Assembly: GCF_036373705.1 (NCBI RefSeq)
Contig: NC_089852.1
Coordinates: 33,059,707 to 33,123,706 of the forward strand
Reading direction: 5' to 3'
DNA length: 64,000 nt
Source: Amia ocellicauda
Lineage: Eukaryota > Chordata > Actinopteri > Amiiformes > Amiidae
In this document: positions 9,571-21,653 of the stretch, in pieces
How the letters are laid out: each line of letters begins with the position of its first letter
Numbering within the stretch: the first letter of the stretch is position 1
Position numbers and translations under genes: made by a program
Notes under the pieces: model-generated
Told to the model about the DNA's origin: nothing
Databases searched by the model: none
The model's input: the letters and a program-made list of their open reading frames with translations, nothing else

Positions 9571-10263
9571 TTAGCCGCCAGACCCCCCTCCAAACCCCCA
9601 CAGGTCATCTGTTTTATCATCGTCGTCGTCCTTCAAGGGGGATATATAATCCATAATCCAGCATATTCTCCTTCTAACAGAATCCAGTTCCGAACATTTG
9701 ATCAAGATGTCAAAACCGTCATTTATACAGGTTATGACCTCTTTCAAGAACGGCCAGTCCAAGTCGTCAAACATGATTTCGCTAACCTTTTTTTCTGGCT
9801 CCTCCACAACCCCTTCAATAGGGTTTGTAATCAGGGTCCTGCTAAACAAAACCTTGCAATCGGTAGTTATCGATAGACTCTTCACCACTCTACCGTAAAT
9901 CTGCAAGCTTTCCCATTCACACCTTTCAAAACCCTGAGTCGGAGAGCCCGTTTCGGGTACTCTTGGACCCTCTTGCAGGTCTTCTAGAGTCTTATCCACA
10001 AGACCCAGATCTCTCCAGGCCATCACCTTCAACCAGTCCTCATAAGAGTATTCAATTACCGTCTCAAAAGGTTCCAACGTACCCTCTTTCTCTCCCAAAG
10101 CAAAAAGCTCCACTCCAACATAGCTGGGGTCCCTTTTAAAGCGGTAACCCCATTGAGCCCCCCAGAACAACACCCAGGTGCGCTCAATCTTCAAATTGGT
10201 GAGTACAGGAACCCTTGCCCAAGCTTGCTTCTTGCGGGGTTTCACGTTGATGTCGCTGGACAT
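9571..10263 (-). CDS. Maverick cargo protein, unknown family (230 aa)
   Basis: This intact minus-strand ORF runs from an ATG at 10261-10263 to a stop at 9571. It is clearly paralogous to the gene at 20943-21653 in element B. Shared motifs in order are YRFKRD near residue 40, GVEL near 50, a YEDW segment with a WRD about ten residues on, DKTLE, IT-PI, DWP-LKE near 170, and a KC-EL-SV-RR-C block near 195. The C-terminus is acidic and then glycine-rich, unlike its paralog. There is no signal peptide or membrane segment. It is the first gene of the leftward block and has its own TATA box. Function is unknown. Preservation of the frame in an otherwise broken element is notable. Confidence 0.7.
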   Translation of the reverse strand: MSSDINVKPRKKQAWARVPVLTNLKIERTWVLFWGAQWGYRFKRDPSYVGVELFALGEKEGTLEPFETVIEYSYEDWLKVMAWRDLGLVDKTLEDLQEGPRVPETGSPTQGFERCEWESLQIYGRVVKSLSITTDCKVLFSRTLITNPIEGVVEEPEKKVSEIMFDDLDWPFLKEVITCINDGFDILIKCSELDSVRRRICWIMDYISPLKDDDDDKTDDLWGFGGGSGG

Positions 10264-10329
10264 GTTAAAGAAGCTGGATGTTTCAGATGCTGAGAATTAA
10301 AGAGGTATTGCCTAAAAACAGCGCGGGTT

Positions 10330-10337
10330 CTTAAATA
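10330..10337 (-). promoter_or_regulatory. TATA box of the cargo gene
   Basis: On the minus strand the site reads TATTTAAG and lies 67 bases upstream of the ATG. The paralogous gene in element B has the same TATTTAAG 68 bases upstream of its ATG, so the promoter architecture is conserved between the two elements. Confidence 0.6.
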
Positions 10338-10417
10338 GAGAGGAGAGTTTCGGGGGCGATGCCTTCAGAGGGGTGGGGGTATTTATGGGTGGCCTTGTTG
10401 TTCAGGGTTTTAGGGGT

Positions 10418-10594
10418 GGCCTTGTTGTTCAGGGTTTTATGGGTGTACACTTTCTGCCGGATATTATGTAGGAATAATTAAGGAAATAACTCTACCTAAA
10501 ATCACGCCCCCCAATTACGACATAGGAATATTAATAAGGTTAGGTCATATGTCATAACAAAATAGGCCACGCCCATAGGACCCTACTATCTACC
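10418..10594. repeat. Right TIR of element A
   Basis: Its reverse complement matches the left TIR (1097-1876 without the LTR). It includes the terminal GGTAGATAGTAGGG, the CCACGCCC box and a tandem pair of AACCCTGAACAACAAGG-type units. It ends at the flanking CACAGG duplication. Confidence 0.88.
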
Positions 10595-10600
10595 CACAGG

Positions 10601-11214
10601 TATGATTGATATGGAATTTTGTACACATGCCCTTGGCTAGATCTTCCATCAGATTTTTTAAAGGTAATATGATTGATGAAACGAGATGGTTGCCATGAGC
10701 CAATCAAATTTCAGCAATGCTTAAATTGCATAAAGTGTCATAAAGAGTAGGTTTGAATTAGAATGTGTTAGTACTGTGTAGATGTGTACTTGGCCCCCTG
10801 CATTGCTTTTAGCAGATTTGTAACTTTCCTTTCCTTTGAAATTAAATCTTGATCACTTTGCAAGCCCAGGTCTCTGCATCAATCTGCTGATCTGTTCGAC
10901 GTGTATCTGTAGTGTTGAGAAGCTCATTTTCTGGACTGATGTACACATCTGTAACTTAAGACCGAGTCATTTCAAAGCGCTTTCACGTTGCTAGGCTGTG
11001 TTCCAGATTTATGCTATTTTTATAACTGGTTCTTTATGTTTTATAATTGTATATGTCTGCTAAGATACATGCATACTGATTTATACACCAGTTTACACAA
11101 TTTATTGTGCAAAAATAATTGTATTTTTCTTGTTAATATATGCTCTCGTTTTGATATACAATTGAAGAATCGCAGGTGATATAATTTGTCTGTCTGACCT
11201 CTGATCGGCTCAGC
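10601..11214. other. Unassigned spacer
   Basis: No gene or recognised repeat was found. The sequence is AT-rich unique-looking DNA with only short shadow frames. Confidence 0.5.
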
Positions 11215-11838
11215 AAGTTTCTAATTGTCCCTTCTGATTTCCATACTGCCCATCCCTCTTCGCCTGCTCCTCGGCCCCGTGGCCGTCCCCATCGTGTCTG
11301 GTCAGGTTCAGCTGTGGCCGATAGTGGGGGCGGGGGGTGATGTCACAACTACTGCCCAGCACTCACTCCCTGTCTAACTGCACCTCTACTTATCCCCACT
11401 AGATGTCGCCTTCGCCCTTCCTTCCCAGTCACTTCTCCCAGCTCCCTTTCAATCAATCAACATTCCTGAATACCATGTGCAATTTGCCATGCACCTTCCA
11501 AATCTGGTTCCCTGCTTCCCTCTGGTACCCATATAAACCCCTTACTCACTATCTGTAATCGTGAAGTTTTATCAGTTTACACTACATTTCCAAGCATTCT
11601 CCTTGAGCCTTATTTAACCTTTGAATCATCGACCCCTTGCTTTACCTCCCGACCACGACTTTGGACTTTCCTCTATACTCTGTTTACTTGATCGCCTGAC
11701 CCTTGCTTGTGACCATGACCACGTCTTTGCCTTGCCTTGACTGCCCTGTCTTGCCAGTATCTGACCCTTGCCTGTTTGAACATGCCTCTCAGCACTGCTA
11801 CTGGGTTCCCCTGTTCCTGTGCCGCACGGTGCGTTACA
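11215..11838 (+). mobile_element. Ty3/gypsy-type 3' end with LTR
   Basis: A G-rich polypurine tract (about 11322-11339) directly precedes an LTR that starts TGTCACAACT at 11341 and ends GCGTTACA at 11838. Before the tract lies a short proline- and arginine-rich coding remnant, as at the end of many gypsy polyproteins. A similar layout (proline-rich tail, purine tract, TGTCACA LTR) recurs at 21895-23209. The 5' part is missing. Confidence 0.65.
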
Positions 11839-13171
11839 AATAGACTGTAAGCAAGATCAAACACAGTACCTGTTCCAACAGCCTAAAAATAATATAGGCG
11901 GCTAAATGATGAATATATATTTCTATACAGTATACTGTTGGCCAACACAGAGCTCTATGTAATATCTGCATGCAAATCTGGGATAAATTATATTGAACAC
12001 CACCGCATTTTATGGTCATTAATATCGATGCAATTAAAAAACAATAAACTAAAGCATTTAACTTATTTGCAATTGTTTGTCAGGCTTCTTTCCTGGCTTT
12101 TGTAGATGCAGCAGTATTGGCTTTATTCAATATAATGTTATTTGCCTCCTCATACCCTTTCATGATAAGCACTGAAATAGGCAGCAGCTCTTGTGCCTTT
12201 GCCAAATCAAGGTTTCAAGGCGCCACTAAGCATTCTTTTGTGTCCAAACAGGAATGCACACTTATCTTCCGTGAGCAAAGGCTGGCTTAAACTAATGAGC
12301 TAATTAAATCCGAGATAAGAGTTGGAAGATCTGGAAATCCCAGATATCAGTTAACCCATTTGCTTAAGCTGGGATAAATCAACTTGGATTTGTTAAACTA
12401 TGTCTGAAGAACGGACCACTGTTCACCCTATGTAAGACGATCTGTTAGATATTGCAAAGACATTTCAGTCCAAAGTTTATGGCACTTTAATGTTTAAGGT
12501 ATTTTAGCCTCCAGTTTTTGAACACTAAATCCCAGAGTCCCGAGTGTCTCACATTCACTTCCTAGGGCAGCTGTAACAAAAATGAATGGAAATGCAGGCA
12601 GCAAACCGTGGCTACAACAAACTGTGCACTGCAGTAGCTGAAGATACCACTGTAATGATTAATATTAACTGAAATGATTTGTCTTAACATGTTAAGGGTC
12701 TACTAAATAAGCTGATTCTGCAAAACTTCCTGTTCCTGTTCTTAAGTTAAAGGTCGGACATGTACTGAAGACAATGGATCCATCTGTTCCATGATGGAAG
12801 GAACCCCCACGGATGTACAGCCCACACTCTTTGCAAGCTCGCATTTTTTGCAAGTCCATGATTGGATTCTGGATGTAGCACCATATGTCATTTGATCTAT
12901 AAAGCTGTAAACATTCTGTTAAACCTTTGAGACTAACTGACGGGACCTCCCCAAAGTTACTCCCATGCCGGCATGTAAATACATTTTATATTCTATACTC
13001 CGAAGGCTCCTCCACTTCTTTAAAAGGTTCTTCAGATTCATAAACAGTCTATGATTTGTTTAGCATGGAAACTTGAAACTGTATTAGGGAAACCTGCAAA
13101 ACATTTCCCTGCTCAGGTTATCCTATGACCACCAGGCAAACTGATCAAATTGACCTATTTTTGGTAGCTGT
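11839..13171. other. Unassigned spacer
   Basis: I see nothing I can name in this stretch. Short frames on both strands look like chance openings in AT-rich DNA. Confidence 0.45.
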
Positions 13172-13670
13172 TGTCAGAGTCAAAGTCCTAGGCAGAAGCC
13201 CATTGAAGCAAAAGGGTCTAGGACCCAAACGCGGGGTGAAACTTAAAACAGATTGTAAAGGTACAGAGAGGATAAAGCAATAATCAAAGTCAACAAGTCA
13301 AGCAGTAGGTCGTGGGATCAGGCAATCAGGGAGATTCAAGAATGGTAGTCGAAACGGGAAAACAGGAGTCAAAACACAGGTAGGTAATTAAGGAAAAAGG
13401 CTCATAAATGATTCAGGAAAGAATGCAAGACTTCACAAAGATACTGTAAAATGGAGGGGTTAATATACCGTGTAGAAGGGAAGACTGAGACTGGGTAAAA
13501 GGGTGATTGACCAATGGGAAGAGGAGAAGATGAAACAGGTGCACATGGGTGGAAGGAATGTTAAGTGACTGAGTGATCTGGATACTGGGAATGAGAGACA
13601 CTGGGTTTAATATTCAGGAGAGGGAGACCTCTGGTGGTGAACCGAGGTTGGATCAAGTCAGACCGTGACA
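13172..13670 (-). mobile_element. Solo LTR of a gypsy-type family, minus orientation
   Basis: The segment starts TGTCAGAGTC and ends ACCGTGACA. On the minus strand it starts TGTCACGGTC and contains CCACCAGAGGTCTCC, which also occurs in similar form in the LTR at 40180-40658. No matching 5-bp duplication was seen, so one end may be altered. Confidence 0.6.
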
Positions 13671-14170
13671 ACTTCTAACTGGAGTGAGGTTGTTAGTGGA
13701 GTTCAACAGGGATCAGTACTAGTGGCTGTACTTTTTCTAGTCTATATTAATGATCTGGACTCTGGGATAGTTAGCAAACTTGTCAAATTTGAAGATGATA
13801 CTAAAATAGGCTGACACCTGGCAGATGAAAATCAATGTGGACAAGTGCAAGGTATTACATGCAGGTAATTAAAATGTCCACTTTAATTACACTATGGGAG
13901 GAATAGAACTGGAAGAAGTAACACATGAGAAAGACCTAGGAGTCTATGTGGACTCCTCACTTTCTCCAGTAAACAATGTGTAGAAGCAATACAAAAGGCA
14001 ACAAAATGCTAGGGTATATTGTCAAAAGTGTAGAATTTAAAGCAAGGGAAGTAATGTTAAGACTGTACAAACAAACAAACTGAACAAACTCCCAAACAAT
14101 GTGGTTGAAGCTGACAATTTGGGAACATTAAACGAGCATGATGGGTCGAATGGCCTCTTCTCATTTGCAA
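13671..14170 (+). mobile_element. 3' fragment of a Rex/CR1-like LINE
   Basis: The sequence is closely similar to parts of the LINE at 51631-52725. It includes the reverse-transcriptase segment that reads INDLDS and the 3' tail with ACGAGCATGATGGGTCGAATG. It is internally deleted and full of stops, so it is a dead fragment. Confidence 0.75.
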
Positions 14171-14340
14171 ACTTTCTTATTTTTTTATGTAGCTAAATGT
14201 ATTCCGTCACAGACATTCAATGAAAGTGCCATCTACAGTTTTGTGCATGTAAGGGGCCTGCAGATACATAAATAAAGAAATAAATGTACAGTTTCCTTTC
14301 ATGTATATACCACCTTCAAATGTCACATTTTATATTTCAG

Positions 14341-14614
14341 GTTGTCATGGTGCAGTCTTGGTTGCTAGACATTAACCTTATTGATGGTAAAGAGGCCTTT
14401 CATGGTAATGAATGGAAACCATTTTCTTCTAGTATCCATTTTGCAATGTGGTCAAGTTCCACATTTCAAAGTATCTATCACACCTACAACTGCAACATAG
14501 CCAGCAACTTGATATTAGCATCTCCTGTACTATTGAGGGCTGTAGAAAGACTTAGAGAACTGTTGCAAGTTTTTGCAACCACATCTACAGGAAACTTTAT
14601 CTCTTATCAGCACA
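14341..14614 (+). CDS. Probable host exon upstream of element B
   Basis: A pyrimidine-rich acceptor ending TATATTTCAG at 14340 is followed by 274 bases of open frame. That frame ends at a GTAAGG donor (14615) in phase 1. The next exon candidate at 27256-27428 joins in the right phase and stays open to a stop. The two lie on either side of element B, so the element appears to sit in the intron. The encoded segment is not recognised and has no low-complexity character. Upstream exons were not found. The call rests on splice sites and frame only. Confidence 0.4.
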
Positions 14615-14994
14615 GTAAGGTCATATAAACTTAAGTATTTGATGATTCTGAATACATCAGTATAGAGGAATAAACATCTAGTGGCAACATCTACTCTGCT
14701 CTCAGTTTGAGCACACTACTAACTGGTCTAAAAGAACACAGGTAGTAATATAGGGCACTTTTCTGGAAGGGGGGCTGCGGGGGATTTGACCTTTGACCTG
14801 AACTTGAGTTGAACTCGGGGGGGCCCTTCCTAGGGGGGTTAAGGGGGGATTTGACCTTTTGACCTTGAACTTGAGTTGAACTCGGGGGGGGGCCTTCCTA
14901 GGGGGTGGGGGGTGCTTGTACCGTGTCACAGAATAATTACCATATTGATGGGTTCCGAAGGAATGTGCAGGGTGGTGGGGGTCTTCAACTGTTT

Positions 14995-15280
14995 TTCAAA
15001 CCCTCCAAAAGATTTGTCTTTAAGCCAGACTGATTCTTTAGTAAAAAAGCTATTTTTCTTTATACGTGTGAAGCTCTAAAAGAGCGCTATGTATACCCTT
15101 CAGATTCTTTAGAAAACATAGATATTTTTCCCTACGCTAGTGAAGCTCCAAAAGAGTTGTATTTAAGTCCTCCCGATTTATTTAGTAGAATAGCTATTTT
15201 TCCCTACGCGAGTGAAGCTCCAAAAGAGCTCTATTAAAGCCCTTCCGATTCTTTAGTAACATAGATACTTCTACTTAAGC
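14995..15280. repeat. Tandem units of about 78 bp in the TIR
   Basis: Four imperfect units share the motif GAAGCTCCAAAAGAG, followed by a pyrimidine-rich part and TTTTTCCCTACGC. They are mirrored in the right arm at about 26680-26960. Subterminal tandem repeats may be protein-binding sites, which is an inference. Confidence 0.7.
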
Positions 15281-15569
15281 GAGATCCGCGAGGCTGTCTC
15301 TTCAACAGGGCCAAAGCAGTTACCTCTTTCAAATGGACAAGTGTCGAGGAGATGTCTACGTCTACGGATCGGTGAAGAATTAGTATATTTGGGGGCGGAG
15401 TTGACAGGGCACTGATGACAGGTGGGGTCTGTTTTCAATTTAAGAAGCGGCTCTGTTTACTGTTTATTTGAGGCGATGGGCCCCCCTAACCCTGGATAAT
15501 GGAATGTGGCGAGAGAGAGCGATCTGTAGAAGCGGTGGGGGCTGTGGGCAGCTTGAGAGACACAAGATG

Positions 15570-16870
15570 GACTGAACTTTAGAAAATCCTGAATATGAGC
15601 AAAATGAAAAGAAATGTAATACAGAAAATGTAAATTAAAACTTTCATTAATCAGCATAACCTCAGTAAATACTACACCTACCCAAGACCAATATTTTCTT
15701 GCATTTCAGAATATATCAAACGTATTATTTAAAGAACAGATACAATGTAAAGATTGAATAAATACAATTATGAAGTTTTAAAGGTGTGTGTGTGTGTGTG
15801 TGTGTGTGTGTATTCACAACAGCGTGCAATGTAAATGAAATGTAATGTTACTAAGTTAAATATAGAAGACTTATAGAATATATATGTTATATAAGAAGCA
15901 TAGACTATATATGTAGAAACTGGGAAATTTCAATACAACTCAATACAATCAGCATTTGTAATAATATTAGTAACCAAACATCAAATTATTTTAAATAAAT
16001 ATGTAATATAATCCATTCATGCATTAAGATTAAGTAAATACACTCAATACAATCTCAGCACAAACCTATGTGTGTATGTATATTTATATAATTTACACAT
16101 TAGAATAGCTTGACAATATGAAGTTTGAACAGCCTTCAATATATTTAAGTAGTATCATTCTTACAGAGGGGTGTCTGTGTGTGTGTCAGTGTGTGTGTGT
16201 GTGTGTTTACATATATACAGAGTGCAAGCTGGAGATCACGGCCCCAGGTTTCTTTTCTTTTTCCTTTTCAGATCCTAATAATATTCAGCCCTTCCTCCAC
16301 TTTGCACAGATTTGTACTAGATTGCAACTTTTACGTACAGAGCTAAAGAATGATAAGTCAGGCTAAATGGTCTAAACTTTAGAAAATCCTGAATATGCAC
16401 AAAAGTAAAAGAAATGTAAAACAGAAAATGTAATTGGAACTTTCAGTAATCAACATACTATCAATAAATAACACTCCTACCCAAGACCTATATTATCCGG
16501 TATTGTAGAATATATCAAACGTGTTATTTAAAGAAAAGGTAAATGTAAAGCTTGAATAAATCCAAATATAATGTTTTAAGTGTGTGTGTGTGTGTGTGTG
16601 TGTATTCACAACACCCGGTGATGTAAATTAAATGTAACGTTACTAAATTAACTTAAGAAATCCTTAGAAGAACCATAGAATATATATCTAGAAACTGTGA
16701 AATTTCAATAAAACTCAATAAAAGCAGCTTTTGTAATAATATTAGTAACAAAACATCAAATTATTTTAAATAAATATCTAATGTAATCCATTCATGCAAT
16801 AAGATTAAGTAAATACACAATATGTGTGTATGTATATTTATATAATTTACACATTACAATAGCTTGGGGT
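15570..16870. repeat. Two diverged tandem copies, unit about 790 bp
   Basis: Sequence from about 15570 is repeated from about 16368. Both copies carry TTTAGAAAATCCTGAATATG, a TG microsatellite and a matching AT-rich tail. They differ at many positions, so this duplication is older than the inversion that made the two arms, which are far more alike. The mirror image lies at about 25070-26375. Confidence 0.7.
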
Positions 16871-18731
16871 TGCAGTCCGAAGACCTTAATCGTCTTGGTT
16901 GTATTGACAGTAAGACATTTGAACAGACTTCAGTACAACTAACTAGTAACTTATGTAAAGACATAAAGAACGAAAACACAATTTAATAACGATAGTAAGT
17001 AAATGAAACTAAACCACACTTATTTAACTTAAGATATACAGTATATAACCAACATTTAACTGAGCACAGCTCTCTTTGCTAGTTAGATAACTCTCCACAG
17101 TCAAACAGAAGCCTTATAGTAATAACTTTCTTACAGAAATAAAGAATGCACCCCATGATGTTAAGAAAAAAATAAATTAAAAAATACTAAAGTAACTTTA
17201 GACATATTAAATATGTATCATTCATTAAGTAGGTTTCTATTAAAACAGTAGATTTATACTTTTTCTAGAAAAATAATCTCCAGTCTCAGCATCTCATGGA
17301 GTGAGACCTACCTAGCAGCACATGAACAGAATACAGACAGAGGCCAGAGGGAGCAGCAACCTTAGAGACAACAGCGAAAGACAAGCGCAGGGAGACACAG
17401 TCACACTAGAGTCACACCGGATCATGCGTGAATCAAGCAGGTCTGTAGTGAGATAGGGTTAACACAAAACAATCAGGCGCACAAAAAGAGAGATTGGCTA
17501 GAAATAGAGAAAACCGATAAATAAATAAATACATACATACATACATACATACATACATAAATAACCATAATAACAGGGTGAGTTATAAAGACCAAACCGA
17601 CACAGTTGAATATTTGAACGTTTTATTAAGAATTTGCTTCACCAAAACAGTTTACACAGTCATTCCACTGATGCCCTGACAGGATCACACTGCAGTAGAG
17701 GGGCTTCACAAGCAGCACGTCCTGCTCTCAGCTGTTCTTTATGTTTATACATAGTGACAGACTGACAGACAGAAACAGCATCACCATGAACAGATCTGTC
17801 AAATCAACAGCTAGGACCTAACAGCATATAGCTTAAGCATCTAGGGTTTAAAACGGCATCGCAGATTCTCAGTCACCTGGCCAATAGTTCACTGATTATC
17901 TTTGAAACGTGAGCAGAAACAGGATCAGCGCAATTCAGATTAATATTCTATACATTGAGCTGATGTAGCATCATTTCCATCCTTCCCACCTTGTGTATGT
18001 TATTAACAATAAAGAAGCATTTCATAAAATAGATACCTCTCTGATTCTTATTTTGTACAAAAACATGTTCTTGTTGTGTCTCTCTCTGCTAAATCTGATT
18101 TCGCTTTACTGTACAACTCGTACCCCAAATAATGTTCAAAATAAGTAGTTAAAAAGACAAAAGTTATGCACATCAACCCATTCGATGTGTCCCTGTTTAA
18201 AAAATAAAATTGGTATTGTTTTAATGACCTCCTTGACACTCTGAGTCATCCAACGTTTGCTAAAAAGGTCTGATCTGACCGCACTGGGGAGAAATCGGTG
18301 GGGGAGGAGAGTCCAGCTAAGAAAAAAAAAAAAGCTCCGGCCTCTGTGGAGAGCCGCCTGAAAAGCTGCGAGGAATGCGGCCCGTACACTCACAGCCCCT
18401 CTCTGATCTGAACCCCCTGACACAGATCCTCCAGAGCAGACCGGACAGCACAATGTCACATTACAGTGGCGCCAATGCAGGGTGTCTGTCTAGTTAGTTA
18501 GATAGTTGTATGAATTCTCAGCATTGACACTGTTAAGGCTGTACAGAAACGCATGAGAACTGCAAGGTCTTGATGTTTTTATTTTTCCTTACTAAGGTAT
18601 TATCATTTCCAGACAGGATCAGTAAACTAAAGTAAAATAAAATGAAATGTTTGTGCTTTAAAATATTAATTTCACTTTACATTTGTATTGATTTGTATTA
18701 CAAATAACTTCAGCAATAACTAAACTGACCA

Positions 18732-20760
18732 TCCACCACCGCCTGTCTGTGAGCGCACTAAAGACAAATTAAACTTTCCAATTAGTGACATTAAAAATAC
18801 ACTCATTTGAAAGTGTAAAGTTTGCATCTATGAGGGGTTTAAAATTAAATGATTGAGATTTAACAGATTAGTAATTGTAAGAATAAGTAGCATCTTAATG
18901 GTTACCTTGAATTCAGGGCAACACAGTTAATGAACGGGCAGGGCTATTAAGCCTGGTTGAACATTATTCAAAATACAACACTAGTGATCGTCTGGAGCGT
19001 TACACAAATTGAGGGACAGGATTTCTCAGGCTTTAAGGGGGTTGAACCACCGTCACACGTTCCACAGCATAGGGCACTGACTCTCGTACCCCGTCATCTG
19101 TCTGCATTACCCCTGAAATGAAAAGTACAGCCTCAACCACATCAGTTTTTCTGGTCTGTCAAGAAGTATGGTGCCATGTGTATCGCCTTTTAACAGCATG
19201 TTTAATAAAATCTTATTGATTTGTTGTTTTATTCAGCACATGTATTTTAAATCATATGAACACAGTTTTTATACTGGTGGACATATTTGGCTTTTGGGTC
19301 TGATGTAAAAGCTATTTTTAAGCGGGATTTGACTTATCAGTAAAATACAGGCTAAAGTCAAAGTTTCATTTTAACAAAGATCAAGATTGTATTTTATTTT
19401 ATTGTTTTGGATTTATTCAACCTTAATCAAATGCATTATTATAAATCACAATGCTGAATACAAACAGGGAGCCTATAACAAATACTCAGGGGGAATCTGC
19501 TTTAGATTAGTATGTAATTTCAAATAACTAGACCAAATACTCAAACACATCAGAAATAACTGTTTACAAAGACTTTCCATCTTTGACATTTATGAAAAAG
19601 GTTTTCAAAGTAAGATAAAAGAAACAAATATGTAACTTTAAAAAAAAAACAACAACATTTTACTCATTTGTGACAATAAAGAAAACTAAGTTGAGGCCCT
19701 AAAACAGAGACCTAATAAATGCTTAGAAACAACAACACATTTGTGTCATTCAAATAAGAAAACTGAATAGCGGGTGACCACAGCCCGGGAGGAAGGGATC
19801 TAACTGTGTCTGTGTGTTAAAAAGTCATGAAACATGATTGTGAAAACTCTGACTCATTACATAAGTTTGAATTACTATTTATTTATGTGTTTTCTTTACA
19901 GTTTTCTTTCTGGTTGAGCATCCTGAAAAGAACTGCACATTCATATCAGATCAGGGGTTTGATATGAGAGAGCTCTGAACACAGCGATCGGTAATAAGCA
20001 TCAGTCACAGGCTAGGGGCCCCAACCCGGGGTGGAGCCGCTTATCAAATCCCCTGCAGGGTCAGAGCAGGCGCCTCTAAGAGCTCCTCTGGTTGGTAGCA
20101 CAGACCGAGGACCTAGGTAGTAGGGGTGCTTTTTTGTTTAGTTGTATCATTGACTATATACCTAATTTTCTTTTACGGATATCGAGTGTCAAGATTTTTT
20201 TAAAGACAAATATTCAAATAATAGAGGATTTATATGTTTATATTCCCATGTATTCTATATGTAAAAATGTCCCATTCTTAAACTTGACCATTTTATCGCC
20301 ATATTTTGGAGCATCTGTAAACATTTGGCACATCTTACCGGCTTTGTTTTTAAATGGAGTTAGTATTGTGTACTTGATTATAGCACAGGGATCTGATGTA
20401 ATGTGAGTCTACAAGGCTGTTTGTGTTGTCTTTCCACCTCTATACAAACAAAACATGTATTTAGTTATTTCACCTACAGGTGGCCCATTTATAGCATCAA
20501 ACACCTTAAACATGATTACATATTTCAACGACCGTGTTTATATTGAGGTATTCACAGAGGGATCTAGCTTAGGCACTTTTATACCTTTGAACCTATAAAC
20601 AGGTTCTGAAAACGAATATCACCGTACAATGTATTCCAATGCTTTCTGGATTTTAACCCAGCGCACCGTCCATGCAAAAACATTGTAGTTCTTTAACATT
20701 AATAAATAAACCCTATTTCACAGGATAAGACCATGAACATGTTTATTAACCAAACAAAAC
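18732..20760. other. Left part of the element B core, no gene seen
   Basis: The left-arm homology stops at 18731. Beyond it is AT-rich sequence without convincing ORFs. A frame at 20092-20406 is hydrophobic but starts without clear context. I could not assign any mobile family. Confidence 0.45.
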
Positions 20761-20942
20761 ATGTCATTTTTATTTTATATCAGGAGATGAGGCTTTGGGG
20801 GTCCGCAGGTGTATTAAAGCCCTGAGCGTAGGCCCGGGGGCTAGCTGGGGAGGGAAGAGGTTCGCGGGCCCTGGCGGCCTCCTCGGTTTTTGGAGAAGAC
20901 TTTTTCTTTGTCTTCTGACCCGAGTCCCGCCCCGTGGCGCTC

Positions 20943-21653
20943 TTAGAAGAGGGCGTGTCCGTACACGTCCACACGCTGCCAACCGCCTTCACATCTCCGC
21001 CGCCCTGCACGGCGGAAGCACAGTCTCTTTTTAACAGATTCCAGCTCCACACATTTCTTCAAGGCCTCAAAACCCTCTTTAATTTCGCTTATGATCTCTT
21101 TCAACACCGGCCAATCTGTTCCATCAAAATCAATGATGGTAACCTGTGTTACTTCCTCCTCCATCTCTTGAAACACAGGCTCCCCTCCTCTATAATGGGC
21201 GATAGGTTGTGTAATCTGGGCCCTCTTGAACACAATTAGGTTGTCATCGGACATAGTTAGACTCATCACAGCTCTTCCAAACCTCTGGAGTAGCGCGCTG
21301 TCCCAGTCATGACTTTCAAATTTCATAGCCTTAGGTGGGATATCAGGGTCTCTTTTCCTGTATTTCAGCGCTTCTAGAGTCTTATCCATATAGCTGCTGT
21401 CTCTCCACTCAACCACATGCCGCCAATCCTCGTAAGGGTATTCAATTCTGAGTAAAAAAGGTGTAGACATATCATCATCATCTCCTAGTCCATAAAGCTC
21501 CACACCAATATATCCCTTGTCCCTTTTAAAGCGATAACCCCGTCTTGCACCACCAGTCAACTCCCAGATCGGTTCGAGCTTCAAATCGCAGAGCGAAGGA
21601 CCCCTAGCCCGGGTTTTCTTCCCACAGGTTCTCTCGAAGATACCGTTGAACAT
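20943..21653 (-). CDS. Cargo gene of element B, paralog of the element A gene
   Basis: The ORF starts at a minus-strand ATG (21651-21653) and ends at a TAA at 20943, giving 236 residues. A frame extending three codons further upstream has no ATG. Motifs shared with the gene at 9571-10263 are YRFKRD, GVEL, YEDW then WRD, DKTLE, IT-PI, DWP-LKE and a C-terminal KC-EL-SV block. The two therefore form a family of unknown function carried by Mavericks. Downstream of about 21030 an overlapping frame (20780-21052) encodes a lysine-rich tail, so the true C-terminus may have shifted by an indel. The TATA box lies 68 bases upstream. It is the only intact gene I can recognise in element B. Confidence 0.68.
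   Translation of the reverse strand: MFNGIFERTCGKKTRARGPSLCDLKLEPIWELTGGARRGYRFKRDKGYIGVELYGLGDDDDMSTPFLLRIEYPYEDWRHVVEWRDSSYMDKTLEALKYRKRDPDIPPKAMKFESHDWDSALLQRFGRAVMSLTMSDDNLIVFKRAQITQPIAHYRGGEPVFQEMEEEVTQVTIIDFDGTDWPVLKEIISEIKEGFEALKKCVELESVKKRLCFRRAGRRRCEGGWQRVDVYGHALF

Larger units (their letters stand above)
1097..10594. mobile_element. Maverick/Polinton (adintovirus-like) element A, internally deleted
   Basis: The element has terminal inverted repeats starting AGTAGATAGTAGGG on the left and GGTAGATAGTAGGG on the right. It is flanked by CGCAGG (1091-1096) and CACAGG (10595-10600), a 6-bp target duplication with one mismatch. A 6-bp duplication and an AG terminus are typical of Mavericks. 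Recognisable gene content includes a protein-primed DNA polymerase B exonuclease domain, the 3' part of a retroviral-type integrase with chromodomain, and a penton-like capsid protein. Three unknown leftward ORFs and one spliced rightward gene complete it. Intact Mavericks are 15-20 kb. This copy is 9.5 kb and lacks the hexon, protease, ATPase and polymerase palm, so it is a deletion derivative that kept both ends. Confidence 0.88.
14741..18731. repeat. Left TIR arm of element B
   Basis: The arm is the reverse complement of 23212-27228, with only scattered single-base differences in the stretches I compared. Near its outer end, about 14770-14910, are two copies of a G-rich unit containing TTGACCTTGAACTTGAGT. 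A set of tandem units follows, then a large tandem duplication and TG and ACAT microsatellites (for example 15784-15812, 16579-16604 and 17530-17560). A lysine-run open frame near the inner end (about 18300-18500, plus strand) is of unknown meaning. No recognised gene lies in the arm. Confidence 0.88.

Noticed and set aside
16118..16366. ORF repeated in both arms of element B as a gene
   Set aside because: It is driven by a TG microsatellite, shows no domain, and is duplicated only because the arms are inverted copies.
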